Assembly (NCBI RefSeq): GCF_017305435.1 | Contig: NZ_JAFKIP010000007.1 | Location: forward strand, 1-64,000 | Source of the DNA: Microbacterium sp. | Lineage (GTDB): Bacteria; Actinomycetota; Actinomycetes; Actinomycetales; Microbacteriaceae | DNA: 64,000 nucleotides | Direction of reading: 5' to 3' | Shown: one piece after another, positions 47,177 through 57,274 of the stretch | Position numbering within the stretch: position 1 is the stretch's first letter | Layout of the letters: each line of letters starts with the position of its first letter | Program-made: the position numbers and the translations under genes | The notes under the pieces: model-generated | The model's input: only the letters and a program-made list of their open reading frames with translations | The model's database searches: none | What the model was told of the DNA's origin: nothing

Positions 47177-48724
47177 TCAGATCGCGAAGGCCGCGAGTCG
47201 CCCGCCCAGGATCGCCGGCACGTGCGCGTGCAGGATCGTGCCGTCGGGACCATGGTCCTCGCTCAGGATGATGCCGTGCTCATGCACGGCCGAGACGAGG
47301 TCGCCCCGGTCGTACGGCACGACCGCACGCACCTCGACGGCGGGAAGCGGGAGGGTCTCCTCGACGCGTGCGCGCAGCTCGTCGACGCCCTCCCCCGTCC
47401 GCGACGACACGAACAGGGCCTGCGGCACGAGCCCGCGCAGCACGAGGCGCGTGTCGTCGTCCAGCAGGTCGGCCTTGTTGAAGACGACGATCTCGGGGAT
47501 GTCGCGCGCGCCGACGTCGCCGATCACGTCGCGGACGGTCTGCAGCTGGGCGGCCGGGTCGGGGTGCGAGCCGTCGACGACGTGGACGATGACATCGGCA
47601 TCCCCCACCTCTTCGAGGGTCGAGCGGAACGCCTCGACAAGCTGATGGGGCAGATTCCGCACGAAGCCGACGGTGTCCGTGAGCGTGTACACGCGACCGT
47701 CGACGGTCTCACTCCGCCGCACCGAGGTGTCGAGTGTCGCGAACAGCGCGTTCTCGACGAGCACGCCGGCGCGGGTCAGCCGGTTGAGCAGGCTCGACTT
47801 GCCGGCGTTCGTGTAGCCGGCGATCGCGACGGCGGGGATCGTGTGACGCTTGCGCTCGGCGCGCTTCGCCTCGCGCGCCGGAGCGAAGTCGCGCAGCTGC
47901 CTGCGCAGTTGGGCCATCTTGGTGCGGATGCGGCGGCGATCGAGCTCGATCTTCGTCTCACCCGGACCGCGGGAGCCCATGCCCGCGCCTCCCGCGCCGA
48001 CCTGACCACCCGCCTGCCGGCTCATCGACTCGCCCCAGCCGCGCAGCCGCGGCAGAAGGTACTCGAGCTGGGCGAGCTCGACCTGGGCCTTGCCTTCGCG
48101 ACTCTTGGCGTGCTGGCTGAAGATGTCGAGGATGACGGTCGTGCGGTCGATGACCTTGACCTTCACGACGTCCTCGAGCGCACGTCGCTGGCTGGCCGCC
48201 AGCTCGGTGTCGGCGATGACGGTGTCCGCGCCGACTGCGGCGACGAGATCCCGGAGCTCGGCCGCCTTGCCGCGACCGATGTACGTCGCCGGGTCGGGGT
48301 GCGGGCGCCGCTGCAGCACGCCGTCGAGGACGACGGCTCCCGCGGTCTCGGCGAGCGCCGCGAGTTCGCGCAGCGAGTTCTCCGCATCGTCGTGCGAGCC
48401 CTGCGGGTAGACGCCGACGAGGACGACGTTCTCGAGGCGCAGCTGGCGGTACTCGACCTCGGTGACGTCCTCGAGCTCCGTCGACAGGCCCGGCACGCGG
48501 CGCAGTGCGGCGCGCTCCTCACGGTCCCACTGGTCGCCGTCGGTGTCGCCGTACGCGACGGTCGCCTCGTCCTGCAGCGCCTGGGCGGCGCCGAACACGT
48601 GCACGCCGGCGCGCGATTCCGCGCGCGCGAGCACCCGATCGACGGGGTCGATCGGGTCTACGCCGACCGTGACGGCCTCGTCAGCGGTGTCGGCGGCGTC
48701 CGTGAAGCCGGTGTCCTGAGTCAT
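47177..48724 (-). CDS. hflX: GTPase HflX
   Basis: A 515-residue ribosome-associated GTPase. The N-terminal HflX domain (YIGRGKAAELRDLV; ERAALRRVPGL) and the glycine-rich linker (GAGGAGMGSRGPGE) precede the G domain: G1 GYTNAGKSS, G3 DTVGF, G4 NKADLL. HflX splits stalled ribosomes after heat stress. The N-terminal 40 acidic residues are an extension. ATG 48724 has AGAAGGAACGA upstream. Confidence 0.95.
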   Translation of the reverse strand: MTQDTGFTDAADTADEAVTVGVDPIDPVDRVLARAESRAGVHVFGAAQALQDEATVAYGDTDGDQWDREERAALRRVPGLSTELEDVTEVEYRQLRLENVVLVGVYPQGSHDDAENSLRELAALAETAGAVVLDGVLQRRPHPDPATYIGRGKAAELRDLVAAVGADTVIADTELAASQRRALEDVVKVKVIDRTTVILDIFSQHAKSREGKAQVELAQLEYLLPRLRGWGESMSRQAGGQVGAGGAGMGSRGPGETKIELDRRRIRTKMAQLRRQLRDFAPAREAKRAERKRHTIPAVAIAGYTNAGKSSLLNRLTRAGVLVENALFATLDTSVRRSETVDGRVYTLTDTVGFVRNLPHQLVEAFRSTLEEVGDADVIVHVVDGSHPDPAAQLQTVRDVIGDVGARDIPEIVVFNKADLLDDDTRLVLRGLVPQALFVSSRTGEGVDELRARVEETLPLPAVEVRAVVPYDRGDLVSAVHEHGIILSEDHGPDGTILHAHVPAILGGRLAAFAI

Positions 48725-48808
48725 TCGTTCCTTCTCGTCAGTGAGCCTTGCAGTCTAGCCGCTCTCCGGGCTATCTGGCCGCGCGGCGCCTCCGGTACGC
48801 TGGCGGGC

Positions 48809-49456
48809 ATGGGGCTCGATCACTACTTCAGTGCATCCCCGTCCAGTGCAGAGCACCTTCGCCGCATCCCTGTCTCGCTCGCGGGGCGCTCCGGCGAGGT
48901 GACGACCGCGGGCGGGGTGTTCAGCCCCGACCACGTCGACGGCGGAACCGCCGTGCTCCTGTCCAACACGCCTCCCGCCCCGCCGGGTGGGCATCTGCTG
49001 GACCTCGGATGCGGGTGGGGTCCGATCGCGATGAGCCTCGCGATCGCCTCTCCGCACGCGACCGTGTGGGCCGTCGACGTCAACGAGCGGGCGCTCGATC
49101 TCGTGCGTCGCAATGCTCACGGCTGGGGGCTCGAGAACATCAACGCGGTTCTCCCCGACGACGTGCCCGACGACGTCGTCTTCCGCACGATCCGCTCGAA
49201 CCCGCCCATCCGGGTCGGCAAGAACGAGCTGCACGGACTGCTCGAGCGGTGGATCCCCCGCCTCGACGAGCGCAGCGACGCGTGGCTCGTCGTGCAGCGG
49301 AACCTCGGTTCCGACTCGCTGCAGCGGTGGCTGGATGCCACGTTCCACGCGGGCTACTCGGTCACTCGTGCCGCGACCGCGCGCGGGTTCCGCGTGCTGA
49401 AGGTGCGCCGCCACGGCGCCGTGCGGACGGGCGCCGTCGACGTGGTGGACGCGTGA
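48809..49456 (+). CDS. Class I methyltransferase, RsmC-like
   Basis: A 215-residue SAM-dependent methyltransferase. Motif I LLDLGCGWGPIAM binds SAM, VDVNERAL is motif II, and SNPPIRVG is the NPPY-like catalytic motif of nucleic-acid base methyltransferases. It is most like the catalytic half of RsmC (16S rRNA G1207). ATG 48809 with TACGCT 7 nt upstream (leaderless type). Divergent from hflX and convergent with dapF (11 bp). Confidence 0.88.
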   Translation: MGLDHYFSASPSSAEHLRRIPVSLAGRSGEVTTAGGVFSPDHVDGGTAVLLSNTPPAPPGGHLLDLGCGWGPIAMSLAIASPHATVWAVDVNERALDLVRRNAHGWGLENINAVLPDDVPDDVVFRTIRSNPPIRVGKNELHGLLERWIPRLDERSDAWLVVQRNLGSDSLQRWLDATFHAGYSVTRAATARGFRVLKVRRHGAVRTGAVDVVDA

Positions 49457-49467
49457 GCGCAGACTAC

Positions 49468-50334
49468 TCAGGCGAGCGCGACCTCGCCCGAGTAGACGAG
49501 GGTCGCGGGGCCCGACAGCAGCACGTGTGATCCGTCGCGCTCCTCCACGATGCGGACGCCCAGGATCCCGCCCGGGACGTCCACGATCCACTCGTCGGGC
49601 GCGGCGGCCCCCGCCCAGTGCCGCACGGCGAGCGCGGATGCCGCGACGCCCGTGCCGCACGAGAGTGTCTCCCCCACCCCGCGCTCGAACACGCGCATGC
49701 GGATCGCGCCGACGCCCCCGGTGACGAGCGGATCGGCGGGCACGACGAACTCCACATTCGCGCCGTGCGGCGGGAGCGGCGAGAGCACGGGCTGGAGGGC
49801 GAGGTCGAGCGCGTCGAGCTCTGCGGCCGCACCGAGCGCGACGACGACGTGCGGGTTTCCGACGTCGATGCCGAGCCCCGGCCGCGGCACGTCGAGTCCG
49901 CGCGCCCGCACGAGGACGTCGGACTCGTCGACGGCGAACAGTCCCAGGTCGACCTCGAACCCGAGCGCGCTGCGGGTGAGCACCTTGGTCCCGGCACGCG
50001 TTCCGATGCGCAGCGGGGCGTCGTCGATGGACGCGAGCCCCGACTCGACGAGGTACTTGGCGAACACGCGGGTGCCGTTTCCGCACATCTCCGCCGCGGA
50101 GCCGTCGGCGTTGCGGTAGTCCATGAACCACTCCGCATCGGGCGTCGCGGCGCCCTCGGGCAGGTTCGCGGAGCGGACGACGCGCAGCGTGCCGTCGGCG
50201 CCGATGCCGAACCGGCGGTCGGTGAGAGCGGCCACCTGATCGTCGCTCAGGACGAGCTCGCCGTCCGGATCGGGCAGGATCACGAAGTCGTTGCCCGTGC
50301 CGTGGCCCTTGGTGAACGCGACCGTCCGAGTCAT
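49468..50334 (-). CDS. dapF: Diaminopimelate epimerase
   Basis: A 288-residue enzyme making meso-diaminopimelate for lysine and the cell wall. The two catalytic cysteines appear in AEMCGNGTR and LSCGTGVAA, and [12 protein letters not shown] is the N-terminal block. ATG 50334 follows TAAGCT by 6 nt (leaderless type). It sits next to miaA and miaB as in other actinobacteria. Confidence 0.96.
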   Translation of the reverse strand: MTRTVAFTKGHGTGNDFVILPDPDGELVLSDDQVAALTDRRFGIGADGTLRVVRSANLPEGAATPDAEWFMDYRNADGSAAEMCGNGTRVFAKYLVESGLASIDDAPLRIGTRAGTKVLTRSALGFEVDLGLFAVDESDVLVRARGLDVPRPGLGIDVGNPHVVVALGAAAELDALDLALQPVLSPLPPHGANVEFVVPADPLVTGGVGAIRMRVFERGVGETLSCGTGVAASALAVRHWAGAAAPDEWIVDVPGGILGVRIVEERDGSHVLLSGPATLVYSGEVALA

Positions 50335-50363
50335 GCGTTCAGCTTAGAGCCGCCGGACGAGCG

Positions 50364-50787
50364 TCAGTCCGGGATGAGCCGCTTGGCGGTCGTCCAGATC
50401 TCGAACGGCTCGTAGCCGACGGCGGCGTAGAAATCGTGGACACCGCCGTTCTCGGGCCGCACCATGAGCTGCACTTTGGGGCATCCCATGTCGCGGAGGA
50501 GTTCCTCGGCGCGCGCCACCAGCCGACGTCCGATGCCCTCACCGCGGCGCTCCGGCGCACTCGCGAGGTAGTAGAGCCACCCGCGGTGTCCGTCGTAGCC
50601 TGCCATCACGGTCCCGACGATCCCGTCGTCGTCCACGGCGACGAGGAAGAGCTCCGGCTGCACCGTCAGCTTGCGTCTGATGTCCTGGGTACGGGTCGTT
50701 CCACGGGCGCGTGAGACCCGTCTCCTGCCAGAGCTCGACGACGGCGTCCGTATCGAGGACGGAGAACGGGCGGATCTCGATGGTCAT
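50364..50787 (-). pseudogene. GNAT acetyltransferase (YpeA-like), frameshifted
   Basis: Two reading frames encode one acetyltransferase: [20 protein letters not shown]...PWNDPY in one frame and DIRRKLTVQPELFLVA...AKRLIPD in the next. Removing one base from the GGG run at 50687-50689 joins them into about 140 residues with the acetyl-CoA motif APERRGEGIGRRLV, a good YpeA-like protein. The ATG overlaps the miaA stop by 4 bp (ATGA), supporting this start. As given, the gene is broken; a homopolymer sequencing error is the alternative. Confidence 0.85.
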
Positions 50788-51713
50788 CCGATCGAGTCTG
50801 CCAGGGCGGCGGCATCCGCGTCCGGCCCTGTCCACACGATGCCGGGGTATCGACGGAACCATGACACCTGCCGGCGCGCGTAGCGACGCGTCAGGGCCTG
50901 GGTCTGCGCGATCGCCTCGTCCTGGCCGATGGCCCCCTCCAGGTGCGCGAGCGCCTGCGCATAGCCGATCGCTCGGCCAGCGGTCGGCGAGTCCGCGATC
51001 CCCCGACCGCGCAGCGCGTCGACCTCGGCGCGGAGCCCGTCCGCCCACATGCCCTCGACGCGGGCATCCAGCCGGGCGACGAGCGCCGCGCGATCGAGCG
51101 CGACGCCGACGAGCGTCGTCCGCTTATGCCAGAGCGCCGGTTCGTCGGGCAGCGCGGCGCCGTGCGTGTCCGCGCCCTGCGCGAGCACTTCGAGCGCTCG
51201 CACGATGCGGCGCCCGTTGCGCGGGTCGACGCGGGCCGCCGTGGCCGCGTCGAGAGCCCGCAGGCGCTCGTAGAGGGCGGCGGGGCCGCTCGCCGCGAGG
51301 TCGGCTTCGAGCCGCGCGCGCACGGCGTCGTCGTGCGGCGGGAAGCGGAAGTCGTAGACGACGCTCGAGACGTACAGCCCCGAGCCGCCGACGAGGATCG
51401 CGTCCGACCCGCGGGCGAAGATCTCCGTGATCGCCGTGCGCGCGGCATCCTGGTACCAGGCGACGGCGGCTTCGTCGGTCACCTCCAGCACGTCGAAGAG
51501 ATGGTGCGGAATGCCGCGACGCTCCGTCTCCGGGAGCTTCGCCGTGCCGATGTCCATGCCGCGGTACAGCTGCATCGCGTCGGCGTTCACGATCTCGGCG
51601 GGGCGGCCGCGTGCAGCGAGCGCCTCCGCGAGGCGGAGCGAGAGGTCGGTCTTCCCCGTCCCGGTCGCGCCGACCACGGCCCACAGGCGGGGCGGCCGCG
51701 GCGGGGCGTTCAC
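50784..51713 (-). CDS. miaA: tRNA dimethylallyltransferase
   Basis: A 309-residue enzyme adding dimethylallyl to A37 of tRNAs reading U-initial codons. P-loop [29 protein letters not shown] and the tail [13 protein letters not shown] are characteristic. GTG 51713 overlaps the miaB stop by 4 bp. The frame continues upstream through miaB but is non-coding there. MiaB, encoded just upstream, then adds the methylthio group to the same base. Confidence 0.96.
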   Translation of the reverse strand: MNAPPRPPRLWAVVGATGTGKTDLSLRLAEALAARGRPAEIVNADAMQLYRGMDIGTAKLPETERRGIPHHLFDVLEVTDEAAVAWYQDAARTAITEIFARGSDAILVGGSGLYVSSVVYDFRFPPHDDAVRARLEADLAASGPAALYERLRALDAATAARVDPRNGRRIVRALEVLAQGADTHGAALPDEPALWHKRTTLVGVALDRAALVARLDARVEGMWADGLRAEVDALRGRGIADSPTAGRAIGYAQALAHLEGAIGQDEAIAQTQALTRRYARRQVSWFRRYPGIVWTGPDADAAALADSIG

Positions 51714-53272
51714 CGCGCGTCGACGGGGCGGAGCACCGGGATGCCGAGGCCGACGGCGCGGCGCCCGTCGGCGGTGAGCGTCGCGGCGGGCGCGGGAACG
51801 CCGCACGATTCGGCCTGCGTGCGGTCCCACGCATCCCCCGCGCGGGTGCGCCGGATGCGCAGCGGAGCGCCGTCGGGGCTGTCGGCGAGGAGGTGGAAGG
51901 GCGCGGCGTGGGTGACGGTCACCGTCACGACGTCACCGGGGCGGGGGCGCGCGCTGCCGGCGGGGAGCTCGAAGTGGACGAGGCGGTTGTCTTCGGCGCG
52001 GCCGGTGAGGCGGTGCGTCTCGGCATCCTTCTTGCCCTCGCCGGTCGACACGAGCACCTGCAGCTCGCGGCCGACCTGCGCCTGGTTCTCCTCGAGCGAG
52101 ATGCGCTCCTGCAGCGCGGTCAGACGCTCGTAGCGTTCCTGCACGACGGCCTTCGGCACCTGATCGGGCATCGTCGCGGCGGGGGTGCCCTCGCGGATCG
52201 AGTACTGGAAGGTGAACGCGCTCGCGAACCGTGCCTGCTCGACGACGCGCATCGTGTCTTCGAAGTCCTCGTCGGTCTCGCCGGGGAAGCCGACGATGAT
52301 GTCGGTCGAGATCGCCGCGTGCGGAATGCGCTCGCGGACGCGGTCGAGGATGCCGAGGAAGCGCTCGCTGCGGTACGAGCGCCGCATCGCCTTGAGGATG
52401 CGGTCGGACCCGGACTGCAGCGGCATGTGCAGCTGGGGCATGACGGCGGGTGTCTCGGCCATGGCGTCGATGACGTCGTCGGTGAACGCCGCCGGGTGGG
52501 GGCTCGTGAAGCGGATGCGCTCGAGGCCCGGGATCTCGCCCGCGGCGCGCAGCAGCTTGCCGAAGGCCTGACGGTCGCCGAACTCGACGCCGTAGCTGTT
52601 GACGTTCTGACCGAGGAGCGTCACCTCGATCGCGCCGTCATCGGTCAGCAGGCGGATCTCGTTCAGGATGTCGCCGGGGCGACGGTCCTTCTCCTTGCCC
52701 CGCAGATGCGGGACGATGCAGAACGTGCAGGTGTTGTTGCAGCCGACCGAGATCGACACCCAGCCGCTGTAGACCGAATCGCGCTTGGTGGGCAGCGTGC
52801 TCGGGAAGACCTCGAGCGACTCGAGGATCTCGAGCTCGGCATCGCCGTTGTGGCGCGCCCGCTCGAGGAGCGTCGGCAACGAACCCATGTTGTGCGTGCC
52901 GAACACGACGTCGACCCAGGGCGCCTTCTCGAGCACCGCATCCTTGTCCATCTGCGCGAGGCATCCGCCGACGGCGATCTGCATTCCCTCGTGCTTGTCC
53001 TTGCGGCTCTTCAGGTGACCGAGCGTTCCGTAGAGCTTCCCCGCGGCGTTGTCGCGCACCGCGCACGTGTTGATGACGACGATGTCGGCATCCGCGCCGG
53101 CGTCGGCCCGCACGTACCCGGCCGACTCGAGCGAGCCGGAGAGCCGCTCGGAGTCGTGGACGTTCATCTGGCAGCCGAACGTGCGCACTTCGTACGTGCG
53201 TACGCGACCGTCGGCGGCGACGGCTGCGACAGAAGGCGCGATGAGGGTGGGGGCGGCGGACGGAGAGGTCAT
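51710..53272 (-). CDS. miaB: tRNA-2-methylthio-N6-dimethylallyladenosine synthase
   Basis: A 520-residue radical-SAM methylthiotransferase. The UPF0004 domain has its three cluster cysteines in TFGCQMN, NTCAVRD and GGCLAQ; the radical-SAM cysteines are in [11 protein letters not shown]; and a C-terminal TRAM domain follows (residues about 390-460). The remaining C-terminal about 50 residues are an extension. ATG 53272 has TACAAT 9 nt upstream. It is the first gene of miaB-miaA-GNAT. Confidence 0.96.
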   Translation of the reverse strand: MTSPSAAPTLIAPSVAAVAADGRVRTYEVRTFGCQMNVHDSERLSGSLESAGYVRADAGADADIVVINTCAVRDNAAGKLYGTLGHLKSRKDKHEGMQIAVGGCLAQMDKDAVLEKAPWVDVVFGTHNMGSLPTLLERARHNGDAELEILESLEVFPSTLPTKRDSVYSGWVSISVGCNNTCTFCIVPHLRGKEKDRRPGDILNEIRLLTDDGAIEVTLLGQNVNSYGVEFGDRQAFGKLLRAAGEIPGLERIRFTSPHPAAFTDDVIDAMAETPAVMPQLHMPLQSGSDRILKAMRRSYRSERFLGILDRVRERIPHAAISTDIIVGFPGETDEDFEDTMRVVEQARFASAFTFQYSIREGTPAATMPDQVPKAVVQERYERLTALQERISLEENQAQVGRELQVLVSTGEGKKDAETHRLTGRAEDNRLVHFELPAGSARPRPGDVVTVTVTHAAPFHLLADSPDGAPLRIRRTRAGDAWDRTQAESCGVPAPAATLTADGRRAVGLGIPVLRPVDAR

Positions 53273-53327
53273 GATGCGTCCATTGTACGAGCGGTGCACC
53301 GGAGGGATGCCGGTCGGGCGGCGCCGT

Positions 53328-54032
53328 TCAGGGCTCGAACCGGACGCCGCTGCCCGAGGAGCGCGGTGTGGTCTCATCGAGCGCCCGACGCGCGACCTCG
53401 AGCGACAGCCCACCGTATCCGCGCCGGGCCAGCTGGCCGGCGAGACGGCGCAGTGCGACGTCGCGCTCCAGCCCGCGCATCGCGCGCACCTTGGTGCGCG
53501 CGAATTCGAGGGCCCGCGCGAACTCGTCGTCCGGGAGGGCGCCGAGCGCCTCGTCGATCACGTCGCGTGCGATCCCCCGCTGGGCGAGACTGCGCGCCAG
53601 CGCGGACCGCCCCTGACTCTTGCGTGCGACCCCGGTGTGCAGCAGCTGCTCGGCCAGGCGTGCATCGTCGAGATAGCCGTTGCCGAGGAACCGCGCGACG
53701 ATCGCCCCGATGGATGTCTCGTCCACCTCGCACGCTGCGAGCACATCGCGCGCCTCGCGCTCCGACAGCGATCGGGTGCGCAGCTTCCGCAGCAGCGTCG
53801 CCTCGCCCGCGGCGGCGATCTCGTCATCGGCGGGCGGATCGTGCGGCGCGGAGACGCCGGGCATCTCCGTGGCGCGGTCGGCCCAGGTGTTGTTCCACGC
53901 CGCCGCGTCGTCGGCGGATGGCCTCGATGCGCTCGCGCCCTGCGACCGCCCGCGGCCGGCGGCATCTCCACCAGCACCGAACAGGGGGATCACAGGGGCG
54001 AGGTCACCCTCGCCCCCGTCGTCGAAACACAT
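53328..54032 (-). CDS. recX: Regulatory protein RecX
   Basis: A 234-residue RecA modulator made of three-helix repeats: [32 protein letters not shown] and [27 protein letters not shown] are the diagnostic blocks. The first about 75 residues are a low-complexity, poorly conserved extension. ATG 54032 shares one base with the recA stop (TGATG), so it is translationally coupled to recA. Confidence 0.92.
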   Translation of the reverse strand: MCFDDGGEGDLAPVIPLFGAGGDAAGRGRSQGASASRPSADDAAAWNNTWADRATEMPGVSAPHDPPADDEIAAAGEATLLRKLRTRSLSEREARDVLAACEVDETSIGAIVARFLGNGYLDDARLAEQLLHTGVARKSQGRSALARSLAQRGIARDVIDEALGALPDDEFARALEFARTKVRAMRGLERDVALRRLAGQLARRGYGGLSLEVARRALDETTPRSSGSGVRFEP

Positions 54033-55087
54033 CAGGCCGGGCGACGCTCGGCCAGGTCGGCGACCGGCGCCGCGGCATCCGTCGACTTCGGCTGGCCGAT
54101 GCCGAGCTTCTGCAGGATCTTCTGCTCGATGTCGGCGGCGATGTCGGCGTTCTTCAGCAGGAAGTTGCGCGCGTTCTCCTTGCCCTGACCGAGCTGCTCG
54201 CCGTCGTACGTGTACCACGCGCCGGACTTCTTCACGATGCCCTGGTCGACGCCGTAGTCGATGAGCGACCCTTCGCGGGAGATGCCGACGCCGTACAGGA
54301 TGTCGAACTCGGCCTGCTTGAACGGCGGCGCCATCTTGTTCTTGACGACCTTCACGCGGGTGCGGTTTCCGACCGCTTCCGTCCCGTCCTTCAGGGTCTC
54401 GATGCGACGGATGTCCAGGCGCACGGACGCGTAGAACTTCAGCGCCTTGCCGCCGGCGGTCGTCTCGGGCGATCCGAAGAAGACGCCGATCTTCTCGCGC
54501 AGCTGGTTGATGAAGATCATCGTGGTGCCGGTCTGGCTGAGACCACCCGTCAGCTTGCGGAGGGCCTGCGACATGAGGCGTGCCTGGAGGCCCACGTGCG
54601 AGTCGCCCATCTCGCCCTCGATCTCCGCCTTGGGAACGAGGGCCGCGACGGAGTCGATGACGACGAGGTCGATCGCCCCCGAGCGGACGAGCATGTCGGC
54701 GATCTCGAGAGCCTGCTCCCCCGTGTCGGGCTGCGAGACGAGGAGCTGGTCGATGTCGACCCCGAGCTTCTGTGCGTAGTCGGGATCGAGCGCGTGCTCG
54801 GCATCCACGAAGGCGGCGATGCCGCCGGCGCGCTGGACGTTGGCGATCGCGTGCAGCGTGAGGGTCGTCTTACCGGAGGACTCCGGACCGTAGATCTCCA
54901 CGATGCGACCCCGCGGCAGCCCGCCCACGCCGAGAGCGACGTCGAGAGCGATGGACCCGGTGGGGATGACGGCGACGGGAGCGCGCTCGTCGCTGCCGAG
55001 GCGCATCACCGAGCCCTTTCCGAACTGCCGGTCGATCTGGGCGAGGGCCGATTCGAGCGCCTTCTCGCGGTCGGCGGGTGATGGCAT
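54032..55087 (-). CDS. recA: Recombinase RecA
   Basis: A 351-residue recombinase for strand exchange and SOS signalling. Walker A GPESSGKT (residues about 67-74), Walker [12 protein letters not shown] and loops around [15 protein letters not shown] are intact; no intein. ATG 55087 has AAGGAG 7 nt upstream. No GAAC-N4-GTTC SOS box is seen upstream in 55088-55344. Confidence 0.98.
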   Translation of the reverse strand: MPSPADREKALESALAQIDRQFGKGSVMRLGSDERAPVAVIPTGSIALDVALGVGGLPRGRIVEIYGPESSGKTTLTLHAIANVQRAGGIAAFVDAEHALDPDYAQKLGVDIDQLLVSQPDTGEQALEIADMLVRSGAIDLVVIDSVAALVPKAEIEGEMGDSHVGLQARLMSQALRKLTGGLSQTGTTMIFINQLREKIGVFFGSPETTAGGKALKFYASVRLDIRRIETLKDGTEAVGNRTRVKVVKNKMAPPFKQAEFDILYGVGISREGSLIDYGVDQGIVKKSGAWYTYDGEQLGQGKENARNFLLKNADIAADIEQKILQKLGIGQPKSTDAAAPVADLAERRPA

Positions 55088-55344
55088 GACGTGCTCCTTC
55101 TGTTCGCGTGTCCGTCGCCTGTAGGCTGTCGCGCCCCGCCCCGACGGGGCGGCATCTGCGACAAGGCGGAGGTGTCGTGGTGACATCGCCTACGTTACGA
55201 AGGGCCTCCGACATCGGTCGGCGGAAACTGCGAAACGGTGGATAACTTCTCCGCGACACCTCTTGTGGAGGAGCCTATGACAGGGTCGAACAAAAGTACG
55301 ACGACACGCCGCGTCCCGATGGACCGGCGCCGGCAGCGACGCGC
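55088..55344. other. recA upstream intergenic region
   Basis: This 257-bp gap holds no gene. A perfect hairpin CCGCCCC-GAC-GGGGCGG (55136-55152) lies about 50 bp before recA; it could sit in the recA leader. No convincing LexA box or -35/-10 pair was found, so the promoter is unassigned. Confidence 0.5.
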
Positions 55345-55569
55345 TCAGCGCCGTCGCGGCTCCAGCCGCCCCACCCCATGGCGGCGCGAATCGGGCACAT
55401 CCATCTCGGCGCACAGCGCCAGCCAGACCTCGCGCGGCGGCACGCCGTCCGCGATCGCCTGCCGGGCCGTGCGATAGCCGATGCCGCCGAGCGTCAGATC
55501 GCCCACGACGTAGCTCGCGCGCGGCCCGAACTCATCGGCGACGGCGCGGTCGAACTCGCTGCGCCGCAC
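55345..55569 (-). CDS. DUF3046 protein
   Basis: A 74-residue protein with the DUF3046 pattern: SEFDRAVADEFG at the start, GYRTARQAIADGVPPREVWLALC in the middle and DVP near the end. The family is restricted to actinobacteria and almost always lies directly upstream of recA (compare Mycobacterium Rv2738c). The function is unknown. GTG 55569 starts 1 bp after the clgR stop (TGAC GTG). Confidence 0.85.
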   Translation of the reverse strand: MRRSEFDRAVADEFGPRASYVVGDLTLGGIGYRTARQAIADGVPPREVWLALCAEMDVPDSRRHGVGRLEPRRR

Positions 55570-55570
55570 G

Positions 55571-55888
55571 TCAGCGCAGCGAGAGCTGCGACTGGATGTC
55601 ACGGTCGAGCGCGACGAGGTCGTCGGGAACGACATCGGGGAAGACCTGCAGCCCCTCGAGGACCGAGATCCGGTCGCCGACCTCACGCATGATGGTGGAG
55701 ATGGGCACGTCGAGCGCCTCCGCGACCGAGGCCAGGATCTCGCTCGAGGCCTCCTTCTGACCGCGCTCGACCTCACTGAGGTAGCCGAGGGCGACGCTCG
55801 CGCGCCCCGCGACCTGGCGGAGGGTGCGCCCCTTCTGCAGACGGAAGTCGCGCAGGACTTCGCCGATCTCTTGACGTACCAGGATCAT
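55571..55888 (-). CDS. clgR: XRE-type regulator ClgR
   Basis: A 105-residue helix-turn-helix protein: RDFRLQKGRTLRQVAGRASVALGYLSEVERGQKEAS is the DNA-binding region. Its size, sequence and place after ftsK-pgsA-cinA match ClgR, the actinobacterial activator of clp protease and stress genes. ATG 55888 has AAGGAGG upstream. The usual C-terminal degron-like AA is not present; the protein ends SQLSLR. The 182-bp gap upstream (55889-56070) holds no gene. Confidence 0.88.
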   Translation of the reverse strand: MILVRQEIGEVLRDFRLQKGRTLRQVAGRASVALGYLSEVERGQKEASSEILASVAEALDVPISTIMREVGDRISVLEGLQVFPDVVPDDLVALDRDIQSQLSLR

Positions 55889-56070
55889 GTCGGGCCCCCT
55901 CCTTACGATGATCGAACCGTGTCCCGGGTGGACTACAGTACAGCACCTTGCGAGTCACACTAGACCCCCGGCCCTGAGGAATGGCCTGGAATCACTGAGA
56001 CGTAACAGGGACGACATCTGCGGTATTCCCGGCGCCGACGGAAGGGCGCCGCGGGCGGTACCCGCCCGCA

Positions 56071-56658
56071 TCACAGCGCGTCGAGAGCCAGCCGGATCGC
56101 CCGCGCGGCGGCCTCCGCACGGATCGACGCGCGGTCGCCGCGCAGACGCAGGGACTCGACACGCGATCCGAGGGCGGTCGCCACGGCGAGGTGGACCGTT
56201 CCCACCGGCTGCCCGTCGGGCGACATCGGTCCCGCGATGCCCGTCGTCGCGATGCCCACGTCGGCGGGCTCGCCGGCGCCGGCGACCGTGCGCCGGACGC
56301 CCTCGGCCATCTGTCGCGCGACCCGGGGGTGCACGGGGCCGTGCGCGGCGAGCAGGGTCTCGTCGACGCCCAGCAGCGCGGCCTTGAGGTCGGTCGCGTA
56401 GGCGACGACGCCCCCGCGCAGCACCTGGGACGACCCCGCGACGTCGACGATGGTCGACAGGACGAGCCCGCCCGTCAGCGACTCCGCGACGCCCAGGCGC
56501 CAGCCGAGTTGGGACAGACGCGCGACGAGCCGCTCCGGCTCGCTCAGCCGACCGCTGGAGACCTGCGTGCGTTCGAGATCATCGGTGCGCTCCAGATCGT
56601 CGGTGCGCTCGAGATCGTCGCCGAGTTCCGGCGCGGGCGGCTCCAACCACCCGCTCAC
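56071..56658 (-). CDS. cinA: CinA C-terminal (nicotinamide-nucleotide amidase) protein
   Basis: A 195-residue stand-alone CinA C-terminal domain (PncC type), which deamidates NMN. LGVAESLTGGLV, GGVVAYATDLKAALLGV and ATTGIAGPMSPDGQPVGTVHLAV are the family blocks. The first 35 residues are not part of the domain and include three copies of DDLERT. GTG 56658 overlaps the pgsA stop by 4 bp. Confidence 0.9.
   Translation of the reverse strand: MSGWLEPPAPELGDDLERTDDLERTDDLERTQVSSGRLSEPERLVARLSQLGWRLGVAESLTGGLVLSTIVDVAGSSQVLRGGVVAYATDLKAALLGVDETLLAAHGPVHPRVARQMAEGVRRTVAGAGEPADVGIATTGIAGPMSPDGQPVGTVHLAVATALGSRVESLRLRGDRASIRAEAAARAIRLALDAL
56567..56620 (-). repeat. Three tandem 18-bp repeats inside cinA
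   Basis: Three 18-bp units (56567-56584, 56585-56602, 56603-56620) differ by only two or three bases and encode DDLERT three times near the CinA N-terminus. Being in frame, the copy number can vary without breaking the gene. Confidence 0.9.
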
Positions 56659-57251
56659 GCGTCACCCGAGGGACGCTCGGATGCCGCCGCGCGCGCCGCG
56701 CGCGATCCGCGCACTTCGGTCACGACGTAGTCGATGCCGCTCGCGACCGTCAGGGCCACCGCGATCCACATCGCCACCGTGTTCACGACGTGGATCCAGT
56801 CCCCCACCAGAGTCCACAGCGGCAGGAGCGCCAAGGAGAGCGCGACGGCCTGCGCGACGGTCTTGAGCTTTCCCATCCAGGCAGCGGCGACGACGTGATT
56901 CGAGGCGACGACGAGCCGATGCACCGTGATGCCGACCTCGCGCACCAGGACCAGGACCGTGACCCACCACGGCAGCTCTCCCAGGATCGACAGCCCGACG
57001 AAAGCACACCCCGTGAGCGCCTTGTCGGCGATCGGGTCGAGGAGCTTCCCGAGGTCGGTGACGATCTCGTACCTGCGGGCGAGGTAGCCATCGATGCCGT
57101 CCGTCGCGATCGCGACGATGAACAGGACGCCGGCCCACCATCGCAGCGGCCCGTCCGCCCCGGCATCCGCCAGCAGCATCCACAGGAAGATGGGGGCGCA
57201 GAAGATGCGCACGATCGTGATCGCATTGGGGAGTTGCCTGGGGATCGCCAC
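56655..57251 (-). CDS. pgsA: CDP-diacylglycerol-glycerol-3-phosphate 3-phosphatidyltransferase
   Basis: A 198-residue membrane enzyme of the CDP-alcohol phosphotransferase family making phosphatidylglycerophosphate. The motif D-G-x2-D-G-x2-A-R-x8-G-x3-D-x3-D is spelled by DGIDGYLARR, LGKLLDPIADK. Five to six membrane helices. GTG start at 57251; 23 bp downstream of ftsK. Confidence 0.94.
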   Translation of the reverse strand: MAIPRQLPNAITIVRIFCAPIFLWMLLADAGADGPLRWWAGVLFIVAIATDGIDGYLARRYEIVTDLGKLLDPIADKALTGCAFVGLSILGELPWWVTVLVLVREVGITVHRLVVASNHVVAAAWMGKLKTVAQAVALSLALLPLWTLVGDWIHVVNTVAMWIAVALTVASGIDYVVTEVRGSRAARAAASERPSGDA

Positions 57252-57274
57252 GGTCAGACTCTAGCCGGGACGGG

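Noticed and set aside
55088-55344. A classic SOS box before recA
   Set aside because: No GAAC-N4-GTTC or close variant was found in the gap on either strand; only a GC hairpin.
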